The position numbers and the translations under genes are program-made. Shown one piece after another: positions 1-20,900 of a stretch of 64,000 bases of DNA. The DNA is from Glandiceps talaboti. Lineage: Eukaryota > Hemichordata > Enteropneusta > Spengelidae. The stretch covers positions 2,686,001 through 2,750,000 of the forward strand of contig NC_135568.1 of assembly GCF_964340395.1 (NCBI RefSeq), given 5' to 3'. Position 1 is the first letter of the stretch, and every line of letters starts with the position of its first letter. The notes beneath the pieces were generated by a model. The model was given only the letters and a program-made list of their open reading frames with translations. It had not been told where the DNA came from and ran no database searches.

Positions 1-860
1 TTTTGGTAATTAGGCTATATCTTAAGAATACATACTTCAAATTCAACATAATTTATTACACACGTTAACTATAAGAAAACACATATGTCCTATCAAGTTT
101 GTTGATGCACCATACAGTGTTAAATGTATAATTTGCATAATTAATGATTTTCGGTAATTAGGCTATATCTTAAGAATACATACTTCAATTCCAATATAAT
201 TCAGTACACACGTTAACCATAACAATCACATATGCCCTGTAAAGCTTGTTGATGTACCTTTCAGTGTTAATGAATAATTTGCATAATTAATGATTCTTGG
301 TAATTAGGCTATATTTTACGACTGCATACTTCAATTTCAATACAATTCAGTACATACATTAACCATAACAAATTGTGTATGTCCTATAAAGTTAGTTGAT
401 GTACCTTACAGTGTTGATGAATAATTTGCATAATTAATGATAATCGGTAATTAGGCTAAATCTTAAGACTGCATACGTCAATTTCAATACAATTTAGTAC
501 ATACGTTAACCATAACAAAGCGGATATGTCCTATAAAATCTTTTATATAGTTTAGTTTTAATAAAAAAATTGCATAATTAATGATTTTAGGTAACTAGGT
601 TGTATCTTAAAAATGAAAGCTTCAAATTTCGTATAATATGATACGTACATCAACCATAATAATACGCACCTGTCCTATGAAGTTTGTTGCTACAACTTTT
701 TCCTTTAATGAGTATTTTGAATAATGAACGATATTCAGTAATTAAGCAGTATCATACACTCTTACATACATTAACCTAAGAAATCACGCTTGTCCTGTTA
801 CCATAGTGATTTTTAGTTTAATGAGTTATTTGCATAATTAGTGATTCCCTTACAGGAGGC
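1..860. repeat. Tandem repeat, unit about 144-148 bp, about six diverged copies
   Basis: The motif GGTAATTAGG or a close variant recurs at about 5, 153, 299, 446, 590 and 737. Each is followed by a similar block that includes TTAACCATAAC and ends in TTTGCATAATTAATGAT. Copies diverge toward the right and the array fades near 860. It begins at the window edge, so it probably extends further left. It would lie in an intron or upstream region of the polycystin-like gene. Confidence 0.85.
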
Positions 861-1150
861 ATTCAGTTTAAATCTGTTTTTTTGGTAAAGTACTGCTTAA
901 ACGAATACTCCATTTGATATTTTCGTCTATTATATCGTATGACAATGGGGTTGAAAGGCATATGTAAATTAGTTGTCGCCATACATTACAAAAAAAACTG
1001 CATGAAAAGTCCAGGTCGTTTTGTGCTTTCCAAGCATGGCACGCCAAGGTCTCGATGGACTAGTAACCAGTGACTACAATATATGTATTAGATAATAGAA
1101 TGTACACCCATTATCAGAGAAATGAATTCCTGTGTTCTCTTCTCCCCGAG

Positions 1151-10856
<9,706 letters not shown>

Positions 10857-11389
10857 ACTCTACAATGAAAATCCGCGTCATGTGTGAAAGTGATGAAAGT
10901 ATATAGTGTAAATGCGATTATCATATTATCCAAAAATAACTTTTTTTAGCATAACCACACTTAACTCTTATTTGTACATGCCGATATACATATAATTATG
11001 TATATATAATCACCTATCACAAATCATAAGAAAATTAATTCTAGCTGGTACAATCCACTTCAACAGACTATCTCAAACCCTTCAGAATTATAGGATTTGA
11101 ACAACTATACACCAGATAAAAGGTACCGCCAAATATGTTAATTAAAAATCTAGATACACTCATCAATGGTATAAATAGAAAACAGCAACATAGCAACCAG
11201 CTGGCCTAACTTCTATACACACCGTGCCAAAACAGGAGTACAATTGTAAATGACAATAGTCGCTGCCTTCAGCATTTCAACTTGATTTCTTTGACCGAAC
11301 TGGGGAACCCCCGATGAAGAGGAACTCAGCCTGTTCGGAATATGGACTACACATGTATGGTTCATGGTGATATTATTTATAGACGGAGC
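10857..11389. other. Intergenic sequence after the polycystin stop
   Basis: Contains the presumed 3' UTR of the polycystin-like gene. I find no convincing exon, RNA gene or repeat array here. Confidence 0.4.
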
Positions 11390-11930
11390 CTCTCAGTGTC
11401 ACGGATTGCATGTCTAGTTTGTTGATGTTATTATTTGAGCCAAAGAAGAGTATTTTCAACAGATTTTCAGTCATCGATTTCTTGATTTTGAAACAAAGAT
11501 ACAGTTGGGACTCATCTTCATAGAAATGAAAATCGATGTTGTTCTCCCAATGTTACCAAGTGGAGGTGTATGAATTCTGAAGAGAATGGGTCCAAGGACC
11601 TTTCTTTGTGGGACACCATACAGTATAGTCACGTGTGAGGTCTTGACGAGGTATCACTGGTTTGCAAAGACTGTTGACAGTTTCTGAGATATAATTCAAT
11701 CCAAGTTAATGCAGATTCTGTAACACCTAAACGTTTTTTGAGTCGCGATAGGTTTGAATGGTCTACTGCATTGAAAGCTACAAAGAGGTCAAGTAGGACT
11801 AACATCGCAATGTTACCATTGTCAAGTGCTGAAAGAATGTCATTTTGTTGCCGGAGAAGGGCTGTTTCTGTGATGTGATGTTTTAGTTGGTTTGTAGTCA
11901 AACGCAGCAAGCACCATCACTCGCACCACG
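11390..11930 (-). mobile_element. Decayed non-LTR retrotransposon, reverse transcriptase fragment
   Basis: Read on the minus strand, the conserved RT blocks appear in order: TETALLRQQNDILSALDNG and LVLLDLFVAFNAVDH in one frame, then YGVPQRKVLGPILF and FHFYEDESQLYLCFK in others. Functional relatives read GVPQGSVLGPILF and FHFYADDTQLYLSFK, so the catalytic YADD motif is here YEDE and at least one frameshift is present. This is the CR1/L2/Rex-like style of RT. No ends, endonuclease domain or target duplication are visible, so it is a dead internal fragment. Confidence 0.85.
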
Positions 11931-11962
11931 TTGTCATCGTTGTATTCACATTTTACGAATCA

Positions 11963-12304
11963 TTATTTTTTCATTATTATCATGTGACCTCCATTAGAAT
12001 ACACTTTTATATCCCCGTTGAATTGCTGAACACTCTTAGTTTTTAGCATAGACATGATCTCATCAAACACTTCCGTAGGTGCCTGCTTTCTAAAGTCAAT
12101 AGTTAGTGTCAAAAGGTCAAGAAGGTTATTTCCATCGACTGACTCTTCGTCAAAACATTCGTTGATTTTGATCCCCATATCTTAGATATTTATAGAGATA
12201 TCTGCATCTGGAAGCTTTCTACGTAACAATGGCACCATGGTATCAAAGTCGACGACATACAGTTTGATGTTATTGTAGAGGTGTTTGTTAACTATACATT
12301 GCAT
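11963..12304 (-). pseudogene. Unknown protein frame with one in-frame stop
   Basis: From an ATG at 12,304 the minus strand reads about 40 codons, meets a TAA at 12,182-12,184, and continues in the same frame for about 70 more codons to a stop at 11,963. The two halves have ordinary protein-like composition (for example DFRKQAPTEVFDEIMSMLK). A TTTCTTTCCTAG acceptor-like site lies just upstream, so it could be one exon of a degenerate gene. I do not recognise the family. It adjoins the RT fragment but does not look like RT. Confidence 0.35.
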
Positions 12305-12343
12305 GATACCTCTTGGACCTAGGAAAGAAAGGCAGGCTCATGA

Positions 12344-12634
<291 letters not shown>

Positions 12635-12869
12635 CTATATATTATGACATGTCTTTTGATTCTTTCAACAAGGCACACACACACCAGTATATAGACATGT
12701 ATTCATGTAATATTTTGATAAGCTCCTTAAGCCACTTAATGTTCTTGATTAGTTGCAACTGCTAGTTTGGGCATGTCGTACAACGGCAAAGTTTTCGCGG
12801 CACTTGAGTTTTTCAGAATACTGAATGAGTTTCATTTTTTGATTATTACAAACTATAATTTATTGTTAG

Positions 12870-13040
12870 AGTGATCCAAAGGAAATAGAGCTGATCATTG
12901 CCGTCGATGGTATCGAGTACGACCGCAAAACTGGGACATCTTTCGAAAATGCGGAACTAGACAATTTTGAAAACTTTCGCGGCTACGAGATCTCGGCAAA
13001 TGTACCGCGTGATCAACGACCTTCGTTTTCAATCTTTTAG
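12870..13040 (+). CDS. Orphan terminal-exon-like frame, 56 codons, unknown product
   Basis: After a TTATTGTTAG acceptor-like site the frame begins SDPKEIELIIAVDG and ends RDQRPSFSIF before TAG at 13,038-13,040. Composition and codon use look coding and clearly differ from the AT-rich flanks. No ATG opens it, so it would have to be a last exon. It starts in phase 0, the phase in which polycystin exon 12 (ending 9628) leaves off, so it could be an alternative last exon of that gene or belong to an unrecognised gene. I know no family match. Confidence 0.35.
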   Translation, partial: SDPKEIELIIAVDGIEYDRKTGTSFENAELDNFENFRGYEISANVPRDQRPSFSIF

Positions 13041-13292
13041 CCGACGACTCGACTCGTGCGTTTGTTCTCTATCTGTGTTCTGCTTACTATAAGCCAACAA
13101 AGGGTTCGCATGGCAACGCATTCTTTCACTCTAACGCTGGGTATTGGGCGTGGTTAGAGAACGCGTGACCAGGTCTATCGCGACTTTCTGTTGCAAGGAT
13201 GTGTGGTGATTAAGAAGAGGGGCTAACAAAACAACAACTGCCTCTGTGAAGATGATAACTTATTAACACTAGTGATATAGGACTCACAGATT

Positions 13293-14887
13293 TTGTGTTT
13301 AGCAGAGATACGTATTGGGATGAATACATGTAGGTTTGATCAAGGGCTGAAAATATTGGTCTTCTGCGGTGCTTGGTTTATTTTTCGAAGATTACAACAG
13401 TACATGGGGGATGGCATGAAGGCAAATCTAACCAAAAATGAATCTTACTTGGAGATTGTTGACAATTCACAACGAAACGATAACAGCTACCGCCAAAACC
13501 TCAACAATATCATCGAGGCAGCAGACTCGTGTCAAACTCGTCAAGTCGCCAAAACCACCGATGTTGGAACAGGAATACGAGATAAGAATGAGAAAGGTAA
13601 TCCAGGTAAACCCATCCATGCAAACCAACGACAGCGACCACGTCGGCGACGACCCAGAGAAAATATACATCGTGAATTCAAAGACAGTGAACTACCCGTA
13701 ACAAGTTATCGTCGTCTGATTGAGACTTTTGGCAATGAGGATAGCGTATGTGTTTCACCACGCTACTTGTACGAAAAATGTCATGACGTCGCACTAAAAA
13801 TATCAGAAATCAACTCCTTGAAAAGAAAGAATGGTATTTTATTGGCTAAAATTCGTAAGTTAGAAAGCGAACTAGAAGCCAAAAATTTGGTCATCTTGGA
13901 AGAGATCAAGAAATTAGAAAATATCGATACTTTGAATTTTGAGAGAAGGAAGGCATTACGTGCCAACGACAATCTACGAAGAGAAGTAACAGAATTGAAA
14001 GAAGACATAGCAAGCCAGAAGGTAAAATTAATTACATTGTGATACCAAAAGCATGTGCACCTAAAAGGGGACAGTTTCATAGGTGGGGGTTCAGCTTTGT
14101 TTGACAAATGTGAAATTTAAGGTAAATTATCCAGGTTTCAAAACATCTACCCAATTTCCCCCCGGCAAAACAAGGACCCATATGAATTACGTTTTTCGGC
14201 CGGGGGTGGGGTGGCTCCAGTATGGTGTCTCGAGGTGTGTTTTGAACGTGATGCTCGGCGGGTGCGATGGGAGTGAATAATTTCTTAAAGCGATTTTAAA
14301 CTTTCAATCGAGGATCGGAGGTATTTCATTAGCATGGAATAGGTGCGATTCTTTTCATGACTCCACATTTAGAGGGCATGCGCATCTGCCGACGAAAACA
14401 AGAACTAATCATTAGGGCCGGCTCTACGCAAAAAGTAGTCTTGCTGCTAGACGTTCGGGCTTTCTTTCGATGCTATAACTATAAGCGAACGAAGTTCGCA
14501 TGTGAGGGCTTGCCCGAACCATCCTCGATAGCGTTGTTCGGCTGTGTGTCGTATTTTATCGGAAGAACATCCGAGGGCTAGCTGATAGACTACGCAAAAA
14601 GACGAATCCTAGCTCACCTGCCTATGAGCCCCTCTCCCTCGACCTCCCCGCATGCTTGCTGAATAGAAAGTTTCATCGTATCCATCAATAGTTTCATTCA
14701 CATGTAAAACATACAAAAATCCCAAATATAACATTCTTATTTTCTTTCCTTCCACTAACAGAGCGATTTCAATAAATGGAAAACGATGATGCTGCGACGA
14801 TGTTTACTATTGGAACTGACTTGGAAAGTCAGTGAAATGCAAATGACAAAATCTGAAATCACACCAGAGATGTCAGAAACTGTATGA
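13293..14887 (+). CDS. Coiled-coil protein of unknown family, two exons
   Basis: Exon 13,293-14,021 joins exon 14,762-14,887 in phase 0 (AAG|gtaaaa and ctaacag|AGC) to give 284 codons from the first ATG. A second in-frame ATG at 13,404 gives 247 codons and may be the real start, because the residues before it (LKILVFCGAWFIF) look unlike the rest. The N-terminal half is polar, with a basic patch RQRPRRRRPREN. From about residue 160 to the end of exon 1 the protein is a strong predicted coiled coil (LLAKIRKLESELEAKNLVIL and similar). The short second exon ends EITPEMSETV. No catalytic motif is visible and I do not recognise it. The neighbouring genes give no clue to its role. Confidence 0.6.
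14080..14640. other. Intron of the coiled-coil gene with a GC-rich inverted-repeat segment
   Basis: Between the two exons, about 14,380-14,620 is richer in GC. GTTCGGGC near 14,453 pairs with GCCCGAAC near 14,514, around a smaller palindrome GCGAAC-GAA-GTTCGC. TACGCAAAAAG occurs on both sides, at about 14,427 and 14,591. It could be a short transposon remnant; no coding frame is convincing. Confidence 0.3.
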
Positions 14888-15849
14888 TTGAAATCATCAC
14901 AAAGCTGAATTAAAGAAATTTACATTTCATGATATGAAAGATTATTCAAGACCAGCATATTTCAATAGTACTTTACAGAAATATCACAGACTCTTAAATT
15001 ATTTCTGGCAGTCTATGTAATCGGTAGACTTTTTTGGCACTCACTTTATTCACAGTAAATGGTATAAAATCTATATCAGGTCAAAGGTTATTGTGAATCA
15101 ATCTGTACTTATTCCGACCATAAAACAAATGTGCAATAAAACATTCATTTTGTTGCCAATTATTTTAAAAATATGAGAAAATATTGGAAACCATATTTGA
15201 GTATTTGATGAAAAATACACATGAAACATGATAACACATGCCTGGAGAAATTTCTCTTATATTGGCTTTAGAATATTCATTTATTTAAATATGGTACACA
15301 GTGGGGTATTGATGTACATGAAGTCAGAAAAGCTTGATAAAGAATACAAACACACATCAAGTACACTATTTGGTATGTGTGGTAGATTTTATTCTAAATC
15401 TACAGATGTTTACAAAGCTTGTCAACACTTGACAGGTTTCTTCCCAGGAAAATATTAGTATATTCCACGGAATTTATTTGTCTGACAAGTTATATACAGG
15501 TGATAATTAACACTACACTGTAATGAGGCTGTTCCTGAATAAAACACAGGATTGATTAAGAACATAAAAAGTAAAAGGTGGTAAAGAAAATTGAATTACA
15601 ACTGCAGGAAAATAATATTTATTTCAAAACAAGTTTTGCTGCCATTTCCTTTGTACATTTACTTATTCAGAAAGATAATTTATTTCATATTTCATGTATA
15701 TTGCAAAACGCTGAAATTACAAATCTTTTCACTGTTAGCTATTGTTAGCTATTGTGCTTAAGAGGCAAATTTATGCAAATTAGGTATGTACTTTGTGTTC
15801 AAATTTGATCATTTCAATCCAAATTCCATATGATCTATCATATTCAAAT
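14888..15849. other. Intergenic, AT-rich
   Basis: Presumed 3' UTR of the coiled-coil gene followed by AT-rich sequence. I see no gene or ordered repeat in it. Confidence 0.4.
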
Positions 15850-16196
15850 GTAAGAGCTACAATGTAAGATGAAGGAGCTACATTGGAAGATGAAGGAGCT
15901 ACAATGTAAAATGAAAGAGCTACAGTGTAAAATGAAAGAGCTACAGTGTAAAATAAGAGCTACAATGTAAAATGAAAGAGCTACAGTGTAAAATAAAAGA
16001 GCTACATTGTAAAATGAAAGAGCTACAGTGTAAAATAAAAGAGCTACAATGTAAAATGAAAGAGCTACAGTGTAAAATAAAAGAGCTACAATGTAAAATA
16101 AAAGAGCTACAATGTAAAATAAAAGAGCTACAATGTAAAATGAAAGAGCTACAGTGTAAAATGAAAGAGCTACAATGTAAGATGAAAGAGCTATGA
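15850..16196. repeat. 21-bp minisatellite, about 16 units
   Basis: The unit AAAGAGCTACAATGTAAAATG varies at a few positions and repeats across about 345 bp. Because 21 bp is seven codons, much of the array is open on both strands. From 15,972 the plus strand reads heptads KELQCKM and KELQCKI up to a stop at 16,196. I treat this as non-coding because the array lies between genes with no exon signals. Confidence 0.93.
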
Positions 16197-16369
16197 ACAT
16201 CTTTACATACAGATAAAGAGTGAAAACAGAGAAAGAAATTAAAAAAAGCTAAAATCTATAAACCTTATGGAAAATAGAGTCATCCATATGTCTTGTATCA
16301 CTTTTAAAAGTCGTTCTCTAACCAAGTGTTTACTGTATATGCACTCTTTATAAGTACTTGTATTGTCTT

Positions 16370-16500
16370 ACAGCTAAAATGATGTAGGCTTGGTGTTTCA
16401 CTCGTGAGATTACAGCTAAAATGATGTAGGCTTGGTGATTCACTGATGGGACATTACAGCTAAAATGATGTAGGTTTGGTGTTTCACTCATGTGACATGA
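16370..16500. repeat. Tandem repeat, unit 42-44 bp, three copies
   Basis: ACAGCTAAAATGATGTAGG begins each copy at 16,370, 16,412 and 16,456, followed by TTGGTGTTTCACTC-like sequence. Confidence 0.85.
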
Positions 16501-17928
16501 CATTTAATCCACCCCCTCATACAACTTACATTTTCATCTTTCATAATCTCCACTGTTAAATGAGGTTTTGGAGGAGGTTATGTTTTAAATCCACTTGTCT
16601 GCTTGCAGGATATCTGACTTGTAATTTATACAAGAAACCAATGGAGGGACACATTTCTGACAGCTATCTAACTTGCTTGCAAATGTATCATCCTATTCAC
16701 TGTGATAATTTCAAAAAAGGAACAATAAAATAAATTTTTGGGATAAAATGCTACTTTTTTGAGACATACACAATTATTTCATTAACCTCTTTGTCAACTT
16801 TAGATGCAATATCAACATGAAGTTGGTAAGATAGTCTGCACAAAGTCTGGGAAATTTGTTCTGAATATTTGAAAATTTTGCACTCATTCAAAAATATACA
16901 AATCATATATATATAGTTTTTTTTCCCCAAATATGGTCAGTTATTGAAAAGCGCTATGCCTAAGAGTCTCTCAGTAATGCTCCAGTAACTGAATATTCAT
17001 GAATTTGTTCTCATTTTTTTACTTTTTTATGTTATAGTACTAGCTAAAGCTGGTATAACGAATGATCACTAACTACTTGGCAATTGTTTGGTTGCAAGAT
17101 GCATTGCATGAAACAACACTTACTTTGTTACATTTAGGTTTGTTTTGTCTTTATTACATATAAAATAACATTTTCATCATAAAATGACGGTGCGGCAAGA
17201 CATGAAGACTGCTTTAATTGTGAGTGCTTTATGGGAGAATGGCTAAAATGCCATCAATGAGAGAATTTTGGTATATATTTGTTGTATTTTTATTTCTGTC
17301 AGTTGAACAGTGCATTGCATTGTATTTACTTTTAATGTAATGTGCTTTATAAGAATTAAGGATTAAGATTAAGATCATGAGAGAGAGCAGGTTTTACTAG
17401 TAAATTGGTCAGGTGACACGGTCAGGTGACAACCACCGCCCTGCACATACAGAGTACATGACATTGTATAGGGAGATACATGATGCATTTTGGAAATGGA
17501 AATAGGTTTACATGTACATGGATGGATTGTATTTAGGATTTGTTGACACATATTTAAATGGTCTGAACTGTGCCACAACAGTGTACACTTCACCATCAAT
17601 GAGTAGTACACAGATTATCAAATTATAAACAGAATGGTTCGACACTTTTAGGAGAGGCTTGGTTAATTTCAAATGATAAAAATTCATGAAAAATAAGGAA
17701 AAATTCAAGCTACTGAGGATTCATCATCATTTTTAGAAAAAAGTTCCTTTTCTACTAAATATAGGTTTTAAACATACAATATGTGGCTATTTCGTAGTCT
17801 ACTTTGGTGATGCTTGAACACTTGGATAAAGAAAGAAAATAGTAAAAGTTTGGAAAGATCAAACAGATTTTAAAAAAATGAGAAAACAAGTTACATTGAC
17901 ATACAGAGTAGAAAATATTGCATCATCC
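16501..17928 (-). other. Region holding the DNAJB11 3' UTR
   Basis: AT-rich sequence downstream of the DNAJB11 stop on the minus strand. It should contain the 3' UTR and polyadenylation site. Several TTTATT hexamers (AATAAA on the minus strand) are present, for example near 17,151, and I cannot choose among them. No other gene is seen. Confidence 0.4.
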
Positions 17929-20900
17929 TTAGTATCCCTGAAGTCCGTTGTAAACCTTCTGTTTTGATTGCTGCTTTAATAACTTTTCAAGATCTGGAAA
18001 AAGTAAGAAAGGAAAATATACTTAATCAACTCAAACTTGTGATTAGCTGATTATAGATGTTACTAATAAACTTGAGAGTATAGTTTCCATTGGAGGAAAA
18101 TACTTTTTTATGTCTCGCATGTTTTTTTATATAAAATTACAAAAACAAGATCGAGACTGATAATGTGCATGCACATAAAATGTTACATTTGATCTCATTG
18201 TGAACGTAAGTAAACAGTTTTGTATTTGATTCATCTTCATCTCATCCGACAGTGATGTTAAATTGCATTCATAATGAGAGAAAATGTATCACCTTATATG
18301 CTTGTGTCCTATCAGTGTCTGTACTGTATTTTGTTTTATGTAATTCGCCATAAAAAATGTTATGTGACACGTAAAATATTGTGCCACCTAATTGAAACTC
18401 TGCATGTAGTCCCTCTAGTTTGATAGCAGACAATTTGATGCCCCTTTTCCAGTTAATCCTGTGTAGTATCAGATATTCATAGCTTCCCTGATCATACTGC
18501 CACCTAGAGGTCAGTTATAACTATGAACATTGTCATTGTGATAAGGATTATCAACAGGACAGATTGACAGACAGAAATGATATCCACAAATACATACTGC
18601 CACCTAGAGGTCAGTTATAACTATGAACATTGTCATTGTGATAAGGATTATCAACAGGACAGATTGACAGACAGAAATGATGTCCACAAATACATACTGC
18701 CACCTAGAGGTCAGTTATAACTATGAACATTGTCATTGTGATAAGGATTATCAACAGGACAGATTGACAGACAGAAATGATATCCACAAATACATACTGC
18801 CACCTAGAGGTCAGCTATAACTATGGACATTGTCATTGTGATAAGGATTATCAACAGGAGAGATTGACAGACAGAAATGATATCCACAAATACATACTGC
18901 CACCTAGAGGTCAATTATAACTATGGACATTGTCATTGTGATAATGATATCAAAAGGAGAGATTGACAGACAGATGAGATATCCACAAATACATATTGCC
19001 ACCTAGAGGTCAGCTATAACTATTTCATCAAACAGGACAGCTCAATGCTCTTTCCTATGTGGAACTGCTTGTGCACTACAATGTTTGTAATTCATTTACT
19101 CCAGTAAGCTGATGAACATTTTTGGTCAATCATACTTTTAGTAATTGCTTGGCACACTTACTATTAATATACCAAGACATAACAATGTAACAAAATGTTG
19201 ACAAGAAGCGAGAAAAAATTACCTTTTTTGTCTTCCTCACTAAATTCACCTTTTGGGAAATCAACATCAAATGTAATATAAAGGGTTCCTTTAATGTTAT
19301 TATTGTCATAGTTTGGCATGCCTTCATTTTTCTTGCGTATCCTGGCACCTGGCCATGTTACTTTATCTCTCTGTACATGTACCTGTAATGACAAAATCAG
19401 AACATAATTCATTTTTTTGGCACATCCTGGCAAAATGTCATCTCACTTTATTCCTCTGTAAGAAATAATGACAAATGCAGAACTGAAATTGACATTGGTA
19501 AGAACACCAGGACGAATACAACATATTTAAGTGTTTTTGCTAAGGTCTGGGATCCCTAGTAAAAGAGGGGGGGGGGGGGGATTGGTAAAATATGCAAAGT
19601 TTTCCATACCATGTACCATAATTTTGATGGGGAATCCTGGTAAAAATGCCTGAGGAACCTGGGTAGATTTTACCTGCTTACTACCCTTAAAAACACTGGT
19701 AGGGAACCCTGGTAAAATGTATGGGGAACCCGAGTAGTTTTTACCTGTTTGTCTCCCTTGAAAAAAGACATTGGAAGGAGGGAACATGGTAAAATGTCCA
19801 GGGAACTAAGGTAGATTTACCTACTTGTCGCCCTAAAAGGGGAACACTACTCCAGGAAATAGAGACATTTCAATAATCTATGGATTCTAGAGAGTCATTT
19901 CATGATTTTCTTTACATCACCTATAATTTCTTGCAATTTCAGAGAAGCATTAAGTTCATCTTGTGCCTTTATAGGATATCTTTGCTATGGGCTGTTGCAT
20001 TATGGGAGTCAGCAGAAATAATATATTCAAATTGTATGTTGAATATTCATGAGTCCTGAGTGCCTATATCCTTCAGTGTAAAACATCTCATGAATATTCA
20101 TCGTTCACAAATCTTTGTAATCTCTTACCTTGTGGCCATCTAAATGTGTTATCTCCATATCAAAACCAACTAACGCATCCCGTAATGAAATTGTAACATT
20201 TGTGTACAAATCATCTCCTTTTCTTTCAAACAAGGGATGTCTGTAATAATAATGACGAGAAAAGAAATCATTTCAAATTTAAAGAGTGACTAATAATTAA
20301 TTTGCTTACTGAAATAAACACTATTAGTTCTAGTAACAAGCTGACAAATGTTCCTTCACTGCCAGATGAGCTACAAATTCCACCTTGGATTCTTTCATTA
20401 AACTGAAACAGATAATCTTTGATATTTGTGAAATTGAATGCCGGATAAATTCTACATTCTACAGGTTTCTTGATTTTTCTCAGGATGTTAGATTTCATAT
20501 AAGTCTAGCCAAGCAGCTTTCTTATACATGAAATACAATTAGTATCCTACACTTTTACACGCATTTAGTTTTAGACGGCTGGGATGAGTATTTGGTAAGT
20601 CTTTATTTTATAAACGTATTGAGAATGTATTGTGTGTGTGTGTGTGTGTGTGTGTGGTACAATACTTACTTTGCCTGAACTATAATAAATCTGAGATCTC
20701 CAGGCTCACCATCTATGTGTGGTTCTCCTGTTGAAACAACAAAGTACATGAATGTTATTCTGTACACCATCAAATTTTTAAATAAAGAGATGCAAGAAAA
20801 CAGTTTGGCAAAATCTGTTGAACAAACAACAGTGGAAATTTTACTAGCACTTCTGAAACTTGTTATGTTATCAGAATTTATTTTGTTATGTTTTACAATT

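Noticed and set aside
13467-14107. Two minus-strand frames of 67 and 108 codons
   Set aside because: They are shadows of the coiled-coil exon on the plus strand, which has better composition and splice borders.
15844-16200. 118-codon hydrophobic minus-strand frame resembling a membrane protein
   Set aside because: It is the reverse reading of the 21-bp minisatellite and has no exon signals.
18493-19025. CRISPR-like regular repeat
   Set aside because: Units are contiguous 100-bp copies with no unique spacers, and the sequence is animal DNA.
19527-19787. 86-codon minus-strand frame
   Set aside because: It reads through degenerate tandem repeats and a poly-G run inside an intron.
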